The notes beneath the pieces were generated by a model. The model was not told the origin of the DNA, made no database searches, and saw only the letters and a list, made by a program, of their open reading frames with translations. A stretch of DNA of 32,846 nt from Rhodospirillaceae bacterium. GTDB lineage: Bacteria > Pseudomonadota > Alphaproteobacteria > Kiloniellales > DSM-21159. The position numbers and the translations under genes were made by a program. The DNA lies in assembly GCA_029265995.1 (NCBI GenBank), contig JAJUFM010000020.1, forward strand, positions 1-32,846, in the 5' to 3' direction. This document shows, piece after piece, positions 8,389-14,674 of this stretch (positions within the stretch are counted from its first letter, which is position 1; each line of letters starts with the position of its first letter).

Positions 8389-8919
8389 ATGCGCGTTCTA
8401 GCAGTGGCGGCTGGTGGCTTGGTTGGAGGTCTCGGATGGCTCTCAGGAGCCCTGGCGCAGGACATTCAGGTAGAGGATGCCTGGGCTCGCGCCTCGATCG
8501 GGCGAGTGACGAACTCCGCGGCCTACTTCACGGTCGAGAATGGGAGAAGCCAGAGCGACCGCCTGATCAGCGTCGACAGCCAGGCTGCCGAGCGGAGTGA
8601 GCTGCACAATCACGTCATGGAGGACGACGTTGCCCGCATGGTGGAGGTTGAGGCGATCGACATTCCGGCAGGCGGCGCGGTTGCGCTCGAGCCAGGTGGG
8701 CTGCACGTGATGCTGATCGGACTCGCGGAGCCTTTGCAGCCGGGTGACAAGGTTCCGCTGACCCTGCATTTTGAACAGGCAGAAAGCCTGGATATCGAAG
8801 CGGAGGTCCGCGCCCTGGGAGCAAGAGATCCTCATGGTGAACACACCCATGATCAGGATCATGGCCATGAACACGAGCATGAAAAAGATGCCGGTCACGG
8901 GCAGGGGCACGATCACTGA
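8389..8919 (+). CDS. PCuAC-family periplasmic copper chaperone with His-rich tail
   Basis: 176 residues from the ATG after GAGAGGAGGG. A signal peptide is predicted with cleavage near GALA-Q (23/24). The mature protein contains the complete copper-binding pattern of the PCuAC family, H73-X10-M84-X21-H106-X-M108, with IPAGGAVALEPGG between. PCuAC proteins carry Cu(I) in the periplasm and, in studied bacteria, supply the CuA/CuB sites of cytochrome c oxidase, often with Sco. The last 30 residues hold ten histidines among Asp/Glu/Gly, an extra metal-binding tail. No Sco or oxidase genes are adjacent. The start chosen gives a normal signal peptide; an earlier GTG at 8344 does not. Confidence 0.92.
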   Translation: MRVLAVAAGGLVGGLGWLSGALAQDIQVEDAWARASIGRVTNSAAYFTVENGRSQSDRLISVDSQAAERSELHNHVMEDDVARMVEVEAIDIPAGGAVALEPGGLHVMLIGLAEPLQPGDKVPLTLHFEQAESLDIEAEVRALGARDPHGEHTHDQDHGHEHEHEKDAGHGQGHDH

Positions 8920-8965
8920 CGCAACCCTATCCGGCCTGTCAGCTTGTTAGATGGAGAAGGGGATC

Positions 8966-9202
8966 ATGCAGGAAGAGGTAACGGAGATTGATACCCAGGG
9001 CCTGCGATGCCCCTTGCCGGTGTTGCGCGCGCGCAAGGCCATCGCTCCGCTGCCTCCCGGTGCGCTTCTGCGGGTTCTTGCGAGCGATCCAGACTCTTTG
9101 CAGGACTTTCAGGCCTGGTGCGAGGCGAGTGGCCATGAGCTTCTGCAGCAGGAACAGAGCGAGGGCGGGCTGCTTGTCCATCTCATCCGAAAGACCGGCT
9201 GA
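8966..9202 (+). CDS. TusA-family sulfurtransferase-like protein
   Basis: 78 residues from the ATG at 8966, which has GAGAAGGGG directly upstream; the ATG at 8951 would place that site inside the gene. The TusA/SirA signature is intact: DTQGLRCPLPVLRARKAI with the active cysteine at residue 15, then LRVLASDPDSLQDFQAWCEASGHEL. TusA-type proteins pass persulfide sulfur for tRNA thiolation, molybdopterin synthesis or sulfur oxidation. The gene follows the copper chaperone by 46 bases on the same strand. Its exact sulfur acceptor cannot be told from the sequence. Confidence 0.9.
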   Translation: MQEEVTEIDTQGLRCPLPVLRARKAIAPLPPGALLRVLASDPDSLQDFQAWCEASGHELLQQEQSEGGLLVHLIRKTG

Positions 9203-9318
9203 GGCGCATTCTGAGCCCCGTCAGGGGCGGCTACGGTGTAGCTCGCTTGCGGCACCAGGTGGAATGATGAACAATTTATTCCCTCGGCAATGAGCGCAGG
9301 GGCTTTTGCACGCAGACT

Positions 9319-10077
9319 ATGAGTATCTGGGGGAAGATCGTGGGAGGGGCGGCCGGCTTCGCCCTGGGCGGTCCCATCGGCGCGCTGCTGGGCGGGCTGG
9401 CGGGGCATGCTGTCGATCGCATGCGCGACAGCACAGAAGAAGCCCTGATTGCCGAGAAGGAAGGACGCACGCCTGATGGGCCTGAACGTTCCATTGCCTT
9501 CACGATCGGCGTGATCGTTCTCGGGGCCAAGATGGCAAAGGTCGACGGAGCGGTTACTCGTGACGAAGTTGCCGCCTTCAAGGAGGTCTTCAAGGTACCG
9601 CCGGAGGAGATGCGCAATGTCGGTCGCATCTTTAACCAGGCGCGACGCGATGCGCAGGGCTTTGAGCCTTATGCGCGGCAGTTGGGTCGGATGTTTCGAA
9701 GCAACCCGCGCATTCTTGAGGAGCTGCTTGACGGCCTGTTCCATATCGCCCGCGCTGATGGCCAGGTCCAAGAGACCGAGTTGGCTTATCTTGAAAAGGT
9801 AGCCGAGTACTTTGGCCTTTCCCAGGCCGACTGGGAAAGGATCAGAGCAGCCAATATGGGGCCGGCGGAGGATGATCCTTACGTGATATTGGGGATCCCC
9901 CCCGAGGCAGACGAAGAGACCTTGCGCCGCAGCCATCGCGAACTTGTGCGTGAGCACCATCCCGACCGGCTGATCGCACAGGGCCTTCCAGAAGAATTCG
10001 TCGATCTTGCAAACGAAAAACTGGCCCGCATCAATCGTGCGTGGGCCGAGATCAAGCGTCGACGCGGCATGCGCTAA
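9319..10077 (+). CDS. TerB/DnaJ-domain protein, DjlA-like
   Basis: 252 residues. The first 30 are Gly/Ala-rich and hydrophobic (AAGFALGGPIGALLGGLAG) and could insert in or lie on the membrane. Residues about 50-165 form a helical TerB-like domain with the repeated motifs AKMAKVDGAVTRDE and IARADGQVQETE. The C-terminus (184-252) is a J domain with the HPD motif at 214-216 (REHHPDR), which stimulates DnaK. This order matches DjlA-type co-chaperones of proteobacteria. It probably recruits DnaK near the inner membrane. It stands 116 bases after tusA and 43 bases before the ene-reductase on the same strand. Confidence 0.88.
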   Translation: MSIWGKIVGGAAGFALGGPIGALLGGLAGHAVDRMRDSTEEALIAEKEGRTPDGPERSIAFTIGVIVLGAKMAKVDGAVTRDEVAAFKEVFKVPPEEMRNVGRIFNQARRDAQGFEPYARQLGRMFRSNPRILEELLDGLFHIARADGQVQETELAYLEKVAEYFGLSQADWERIRAANMGPAEDDPYVILGIPPEADEETLRRSHRELVREHHPDRLIAQGLPEEFVDLANEKLARINRAWAEIKRRRGMR

Positions 10078-10120
10078 AGATCCAATCCATCCAGTGTGGG
10101 CATATTTTTGGGGAGGTTCA

Positions 10121-11269
10121 ATGACCAGCCTGCTTGGCAGTCGTCTTGAGTTGCGGAGTGTCACCCTATCAAACCGGGTGGCGATCTCTCCGATGTGCCA
10201 ATACTCCGCTCATGAGGGGATGGTCAGCGACTATCACCTGGTGCACTTGGGTCGCTTCGCGCTTGGTGGCGCTGGCATAATCTTCACGGAAGCGACGGCT
10301 GTCGCACCAGAAGGGCGGATCACACATGGATGCCCAGGTATCTGGGATGATGCGCAGATCCCTGGCTTCAAACGCATCACCGCCTTCATCAAAAGCCTGG
10401 GTTCGGTCCCGGCCATACAACTTGGCCATGCTGGCCGCAAAGCCAGCATGCAGCGCCCCTGGTATGGAAACGGTGTCCTTGATGATGCGGATCGCGCCCG
10501 GGGCGACCATCCCTGGAAGGTTGTTGCCCCGAGCCCCCAGCCCTTGGATGAGGGGTGGCTGATCCCGCGTGCGCTGGATCGGGACGACATGGACAAACTT
10601 CTGCAGGCTTGGAAAGCCGCCGCGCGGCGAGCGGGCGAAGCCGGCTTTGATGCCGTGGAGATTCACGCCGCCCACGGCTACCTCCTTCACTCCTTCCTGT
10701 CGCCGCTAAGCAACAAGCGTAAGGATGCCTATGGGGGCGATCGCCAGGGGCGTGCGCGCTTTCCGCTCGAGGTCATTGAAGCTGTGCGGAATGTGTGGCC
10801 AGCCGACAAGCCGCTGTTCGTGCGCCTATCGACCGTGGATGGTCTGGAAGGTGGCTGGGACCTGGAGGATACGGTTTGGCTTGCGCGACAACTGAAGGAG
10901 ATCGGAGTTGACGTTATCGACTGCTCGTCAGGCGGAATCGCGGGCTCGGCCACGGCTGCACGCGTGAAGCGTTATCCGGGTTTTCAGTTGCCGTTTGCCG
11001 AGACCGTGCGACGCGAGACCGGCATACGTACGATGGGAGTCGGACTGATCCTGGAGGGAACGCAGGCGGAGGAGGCCTTGGCCTCGGGCCAGGCGGACAT
11101 CATTGCGGTCGGGCGGGAAGCGCTGGCAAACCCCAATTGGCCGCTCCAGGCAATTGCAGCCGTGGAAGGCGGTGCCCCAGAGACCTTCAGGCGCTGGCCG
11201 CAGCAGGCCGGCTGGTGGCTCGAGCGACGTGCTGAGGCGATGGTCAAGGAACGTGCCCAGGCGAGCTGA
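10121..11269 (+). CDS. NADH:flavin oxidoreductase / old yellow enzyme, YqjM (NamA) type
   Basis: 382 residues from the ATG after GGGGAGG. It is an FMN TIM-barrel ene-reductase. SPMCQYS places Cys26 and Tyr28 exactly as in Bacillus YqjM, the mark of the thermophilic-like OYE class. Substrate-binding histidines are in EIHAAHGYLLHSFLSP, followed by NKRKDAYGG. The C-terminal phosphate-binding region IIAVGREALANPNWP is intact. Such enzymes reduce activated C=C bonds of enones, nitro compounds or electrophiles with NAD(P)H. Physiological substrate unknown. Longer upstream starts overlap the DnaJ-domain gene and are less likely. Confidence 0.93.
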   Translation: MTSLLGSRLELRSVTLSNRVAISPMCQYSAHEGMVSDYHLVHLGRFALGGAGIIFTEATAVAPEGRITHGCPGIWDDAQIPGFKRITAFIKSLGSVPAIQLGHAGRKASMQRPWYGNGVLDDADRARGDHPWKVVAPSPQPLDEGWLIPRALDRDDMDKLLQAWKAAARRAGEAGFDAVEIHAAHGYLLHSFLSPLSNKRKDAYGGDRQGRARFPLEVIEAVRNVWPADKPLFVRLSTVDGLEGGWDLEDTVWLARQLKEIGVDVIDCSSGGIAGSATAARVKRYPGFQLPFAETVRRETGIRTMGVGLILEGTQAEEALASGQADIIAVGREALANPNWPLQAIAAVEGGAPETFRRWPQQAGWWLERRAEAMVKERAQAS

Positions 11270-11288
11270 TCAGCGGGGTCATTGAGGC

Positions 11289-12398
11289 CTATGCAGGTCC
11301 GACGCCGGCCTGGCGCTCGGGAAACAGTTCTTCCAGGCCTTCACGGCTCGCTTCGCAAACGCCTCTGTCGGTGATCAGGGCGCTGACCAGCTCTGCCGGG
11401 GTGACGTCGAAGGCGTAGTTCGCGGCGGGAGTCTCGTCGGGTGCTATCTGAACTTCGCGCAGAACGCCCTCCTCATCCTTTCCCCAGATGTGTGTGACTT
11501 CTCGGCCGTCGCGCTCTTCAATCGGGATGTCTGCGCCATTTTCAACGCTCCAGTCGATCGTCGTGTAGGGGAGGGCGACGTAGAAGGGAATGTTGTTCGC
11601 CTTGGCGGCCAGCGCTTTCAGATAGGTGCCAATCTTATTGCACACATCTCCACGAGCGGTCGTCCGATCGGTACCGACGATGCAGAGGTCGACGAGGCCG
11701 TGCTGCATGAGGTGACCGCCTACGTTATCGACGATGAGCCTGTGGCGGACGCCATGGCGGCCAAGCTCCCAAGCCGTTAGCGCTGCGCCCTGATTGCGCG
11801 GACGCGTTTCATCCACCCAAACCTCGACTGGCATGCCGTCATTATGGGCCATGTAGATGGGGGCGAGGGCGGTCCCCCAGTCCACTGTGGCCAGCCATCC
11901 GGCATTGCAGTGGGTGAGGACCCGCAAGGGCTTTTTCTCGCCCTTCTCGGCGTAGGCTTTCCGAAAGAGCTCCAGGCCAGCTTCTCCGATCCGCCGGCAA
12001 ACCTCGACGTCTTCATCGCAGATTTCGGCGGCTCGGCGCCAGGCTGCCGCAGCCCGTTCGCCCGGGACGAGTGGAAGGAGGCGCTGGCGAAGGTCATCCA
12101 GAGCCCAGCGCAGGTTGACGGCCGTGGGGCGCGTCCGGAAGAGGCGGTCATAGGCGGACGCGATGCCGTGATCGCTGGCATCTACGTGCATCGCGAGCGC
12201 GAGGCCATAGGCCGCAGTAGCTCCGATCAACGGCGCGCCACGAACAACCATGGTTTCGATAGCGCGTGCGGCCGATTCCAAGTCTTCAAGGCGAAGGATC
12301 TCGAACGCATGTGGCAGGCGCCTCTGGTCGATCACTTCCACGGCGCGACCATCAGCGGTCGGCCAGATCGTGCGATAATGCCGTCCATCAACCTGCAT
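11289..12398 (-). CDS. mtnA: S-methyl-5-thioribose-1-phosphate isomerase
   Basis: 369 residues, normal family length. The catalytic cysteine is Cys164 in [10 protein letters not shown] and the catalytic aspartate is Asp244 in [12 protein letters not shown], at nearly the same positions as Cys160 and Asp240 of the Bacillus enzyme. [15 protein letters not shown] is the substrate phosphate region. The enzyme isomerises methylthioribose-1-phosphate to methylthioribulose-1-phosphate, in methionine salvage or in the related shunts that recycle 5'-deoxyadenosine or methylthioadenosine. No other salvage gene is adjacent, so the downstream route cannot be told here. It lies 125 bases downstream of the folate cyclo-ligase on the same strand. 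Confidence 0.93.
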   Translation of the reverse strand: MQVDGRHYRTIWPTADGRAVEVIDQRRLPHAFEILRLEDLESAARAIETMVVRGAPLIGATAAYGLALAMHVDASDHGIASAYDRLFRTRPTAVNLRWALDDLRQRLLPLVPGERAAAAWRRAAEICDEDVEVCRRIGEAGLELFRKAYAEKGEKKPLRVLTHCNAGWLATVDWGTALAPIYMAHNDGMPVEVWVDETRPRNQGAALTAWELGRHGVRHRLIVDNVGGHLMQHGLVDLCIVGTDRTTARGDVCNKIGTYLKALAAKANNIPFYVALPYTTIDWSVENGADIPIEERDGREVTHIWGKDEEGVLREVQIAPDETPAANYAFDVTPAELVSALITDRGVCEASREGLEELFPERQAGVGPA

Positions 12399-12523
12399 TG
12401 CCTGAAACTCCGCCTAAAGCGACCAACGTGCCTGAAGCCGCCCTGGAGACTAGCGGATCGAGAGGTTCATGCCACTAGGCAGATCGCCTCTTGAGCTGTA
12501 CAGCGCAGTTCCATGCGCTTCTC

Positions 12524-13219
12524 TCACTCCTCGGGAAAGGCGGTCGCTTGTTCCGTGATGACGCAATCCATAGGAATGTCATGAGGTTGCGGGAAGATGG
12601 TGGGAATGGCTGACACGCTGTAGCCCACCCCAAACACCCGCGGACGCTGTGGAAGAGCCGCCAGGGTGCGATCAAAGAAGCCACCGCCGTAGCCGAGGCG
12701 ATAGCAAAGGCGGTCGAATCCGATAACCGGGGCGATGACCACGTCTGGAATCACAACGGGGGCACCTTCGGCCGGCACCGGTATGTTCCACACCCCGCGT
12801 TCGAGAGGGGCTCTCGGGCGCCAGGCGCGGAAGATCAGGGGATGCGCCTTCTCTACCACCACGGGCAGAGCAGCCTGACCACCGCCTGCAATGACATCTT
12901 TCAGGAGGCCGCGCAAATCCGGCTCTCCCCGAAAAGGCCAATAGGCGCTTACGGTAATCCCGGCGGGGTCGCCAATTGCTTCTTTCAACTGGCCGGCTAT
13001 GTTCTCGCCGTATTCCCGGCGCTGGTCCGCAGATATGGCCAGCCGTGCCTTGACCAGGCGCTCACGTTCCGCTTTGCGCCAGCGCATGACGTCGCGCCGC
13101 TGTTGTGGATCCACGGCAGCAGTAGCGGATAAACCCATATAGGCTGGGTCCACCTCATGCATCATGCAGGGCGGAGAGGCGAAGCTGCCCTGGTCGTCCG
13201 ACGGCTTCTGCTTGCTCAT
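12524..13219 (-). CDS. ygfA: 5-formyltetrahydrofolate cyclo-ligase
   Basis: 231 residues, preceded by AAGGGG. The ATP/folate signature VIAPVIGFDRLCYRLGYGGGFFDR near residues 160-185 is diagnostic. WRKAERERLVKARLAIS near residue 50 is the usual family beginning. The enzyme converts 5-formyl-THF to 5,10-methenyl-THF with ATP. There are about 45 extra N-terminal residues, including ASPPCMMHEVDPAYMG. This Cys/His-containing segment is, as I recall, common in alphaproteobacterial members but not in the minimal enzyme. The gene starts 10 bases after the haemoglobin stop on the same strand, so the two are probably co-transcribed. Confidence 0.9.
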   Translation of the reverse strand: MSKQKPSDDQGSFASPPCMMHEVDPAYMGLSATAAVDPQQRRDVMRWRKAERERLVKARLAISADQRREYGENIAGQLKEAIGDPAGITVSAYWPFRGEPDLRGLLKDVIAGGGQAALPVVVEKAHPLIFRAWRPRAPLERGVWNIPVPAEGAPVVIPDVVIAPVIGFDRLCYRLGYGGGFFDRTLAALPQRPRVFGVGYSVSAIPTIFPQPHDIPMDCVITEQATAFPEE

Positions 13220-13229
13220 GGCTACCCCT

Positions 13230-13706
13230 TCATTCTGCAGCTACGGGCAAGGTAACTTCATCGTCCGGCCGCCTTAGCCGCTCGCCCTTGTTCAGAAGCC
13301 TTCCGGCTTCCATCGCAATTCCCAACTCAAGGCTTTCTGCGATGCGGTGCGCGCGCTCGATGAAATGGTGGGCTGCCGCGGGCGGACAGACTTCATGCGC
13401 CGTTCGTTCGAAGAGGGCGAGCCACCGATCAAAATGGCGCCCGTCTACCGGAAGCTTTGCGTGCTTTTGCATTGGTCGGCCATGGTATCGGCCGCTCATC
13501 AAGGCTACGGAAGACCAGAAGGCAAACATCTGCTGCAGGTGGTAATCCCAGTTCTTGATGCGCGAGTTGAAAACTGGCCCCAGGAGCCTATCGTCGCGTA
13601 CCTTGTCGTAGAATCGGCGCACCAGGTGTTCGATCATCGCTTCATCAATGCCGGTGCGCTCCGTGATCTCTGCCAAGATCTGCTGGCGCCGCTGCTCTGC
13701 CTGCAT
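13230..13706 (-). CDS. Group 3 truncated haemoglobin
   Basis: 158 residues from the ATG at 13706, which has GAGGA just upstream. A longer frame starts at 13745, but its first 13 codons would contain both that ribosome site and the operator-like palindrome, so the shorter start is preferred. The globin runs from IEHLVRRFYDKVRDDRLLGPVFNSRI through HLQQMFAFWSSVALMSGRYHGRPMQKHAKLPVDGRHFDRWL; the proximal heme histidine is expected in RHFDRW. Group 3 trHbs bind O2 and NO and are linked to nitrosative stress in studied bacteria. The gene is divergent from an NsrR-like regulator and leads a possible operon with the folate cyclo-ligase. Confidence 0.9.
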   Translation of the reverse strand: MQAEQRRQQILAEITERTGIDEAMIEHLVRRFYDKVRDDRLLGPVFNSRIKNWDYHLQQMFAFWSSVALMSGRYHGRPMQKHAKLPVDGRHFDRWLALFERTAHEVCPPAAAHHFIERAHRIAESLELGIAMEAGRLLNKGERLRRPDDEVTLPVAAE

Positions 13707-13710
13707 TTCT

Positions 13711-13715
13711 TCCTC
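13711..13715 (-). promoter_or_regulatory. Ribosome binding site that decides the haemoglobin start
   Basis: On the minus strand GAGGA stands four bases before the ATG at 13706. The upstream ATGs at 13745 and 13736 have no comparable site. Confidence 0.6.
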
Positions 13716-13716
13716 A

Positions 13717-13739
13717 AATAAGCATTCTAAAGGCATATT
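13717..13739. promoter_or_regulatory. Candidate NsrR operator
   Basis: A 23-base imperfect inverted repeat centred on 13728 has 8 of 11 paired positions. On the minus strand its left half is AATATGCCTTT and its right half GAATGCTTATT. NsrR sites are 11-1-11 palindromes rich in ATGCATTT/AAATGCAT-like halves. This one lies 10 bases upstream of the haemoglobin start and about 60 bases upstream of the divergent NsrR-like gene, suitable for control of both. Confidence 0.45.
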
Positions 13740-13740
13740 T

Positions 13741-13753
13741 AGCATGGCATGCT
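13741..13753. repeat. Perfect 6-1-6 inverted repeat in the divergent promoter region
   Basis: AGCATG, one base, CATGCT. It lies directly beside the NsrR-like palindrome, between the haemoglobin and regulator genes. It could be a second operator half or part of a promoter. No function is shown. Confidence 0.4.
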
Positions 13754-13801
13754 GGGGCTCTCCAAGAGGTTTTGGCCAAGAGAGAAACCGGACGTTCTTT
13801 G

Positions 13802-14260
13802 ATGCGGCTCACATCCTTTACCGACTTTGGCTTGCGGCTCCTGATGCGTATGGCCGGCGAACCCCGTCTGTTCACAACAGAAGAACTGGCATGTGAGCTT
13901 AAGCTCTCGCGCAACCATCTTGTTAAGGTCGTGCGTGAACTGGCTCGAGCAGGCATCGTCGAAACCCGGAAGGGAGCCGGGGGCGGTATCTGCCTCGCGC
14001 GCCCGGCCTCCCAAATCAGTATTGGAGAGGTCGTGCGCTGTCTGGAAAGTCGCTCTGCTCTGGTGGAGTGCTTTCGGACCGATGGCGGCCAATGCAACCT
14101 GTTACCTTCCTGCAAACTGAGGCAACGTCTGGCAGCGGCACAGGAGGTGTTCCTGGCTGAGTTGGAGAAGACAACTCTGGCTGAATGTGCTCTTCCATCG
14201 GAGTGGGGTCCACCAAAGCAAGGTGGTCCTTTAGGTGATATTGGCGAAACCGCACATTGA
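13802..14260 (+). CDS. nsrR: Rrf2-family transcriptional regulator, NsrR-like
   Basis: 152 residues from the ATG at 13802; MRLTSFTDFGLRLLMRMAG matches the start of E. coli NsrR closely. A TTG start 10 codons earlier is less likely. The winged helix contains LSRNHLVKVVRELARAGIVETRKGAGGG, also typical of NsrR. Three cysteines (90, 98, 104) form the expected iron-sulfur ligand set, with spacing C-X7-C-X5-C; the first gap is longer than in the E. coli protein. NsrR senses nitric oxide through its cluster and represses NO-detoxification genes. Divergence from a haemoglobin gene with a palindrome between fits that role. A different Rrf2 subgroup is possible. Confidence 0.82.
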   Translation: MRLTSFTDFGLRLLMRMAGEPRLFTTEELACELKLSRNHLVKVVRELARAGIVETRKGAGGGICLARPASQISIGEVVRCLESRSALVECFRTDGGQCNLLPSCKLRQRLAAAQEVFLAELEKTTLAECALPSEWGPPKQGGPLGDIGETAH

Positions 14261-14302
14261 GTCGGGTTAACCGCGACTTCCTTGGCGTTTGAGGTCGGTG
14301 CG

Positions 14303-14656
14303 ATGTCAGAATTCTCACTGAAGCGCGTCTATGATCCGCCAGAGCCGGATGATGGGATAAGGATTCTGGTGGATCGTCTATGGCCCCGCGGCCTTACGAA
14401 GGAGGGCGCTCAGGTCGACATCTGGTGCAAGGAACTCGCCCCCTCCACGGAGCTTCGCCGCTGGTTTCATAAGAACGCGGATCAGTGGCAGGAATTCACT
14501 CGGCGTTACCGGAAAGAACTCGCGGCGCAGCAGGAAGCGATTCAGCGATTGCAGGAAGAAGTTGATGGAAAGGCTGCGACCCTGCTTTTCAGCGTGCGAG
14601 ATCGTGCGCGCACCCACGCGATGATTTTAAAGGACGTGCTGGAAGATATCGACTGA
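14303..14656 (+). CDS. DUF488 family protein (YeaO-like)
   Basis: 117 residues from the ATG at 14303 after GAGGTCGG. The DUF488 hallmarks are present: KRVYDPPEPDDGIRILVDRLWPRGLTKE at the N-terminus, WCKELAPSTELRRWFHK in the middle, and ATLLFSVRDRARTHA near the end. The biochemical role is unknown. It follows the NsrR-like gene by 42 bases on the same strand and is probably co-transcribed, which hints at a link to nitrosative or redox stress (inference). It is convergent with opgH, whose stop lies 18 bases away; no terminator is visible between them. Confidence 0.88.
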   Translation: MSEFSLKRVYDPPEPDDGIRILVDRLWPRGLTKEGAQVDIWCKELAPSTELRRWFHKNADQWQEFTRRYRKELAAQQEAIQRLQEEVDGKAATLLFSVRDRARTHAMILKDVLEDID

Positions 14657-14674
14657 GCAGGGGGGCGACCTGCT

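Noticed and set aside
9215..9228. Small hairpin GCCCC-GTCA-GGGGC after tusA.
   Set aside because: There is no T run after it and the stem is only five pairs, so it was not called a terminator.
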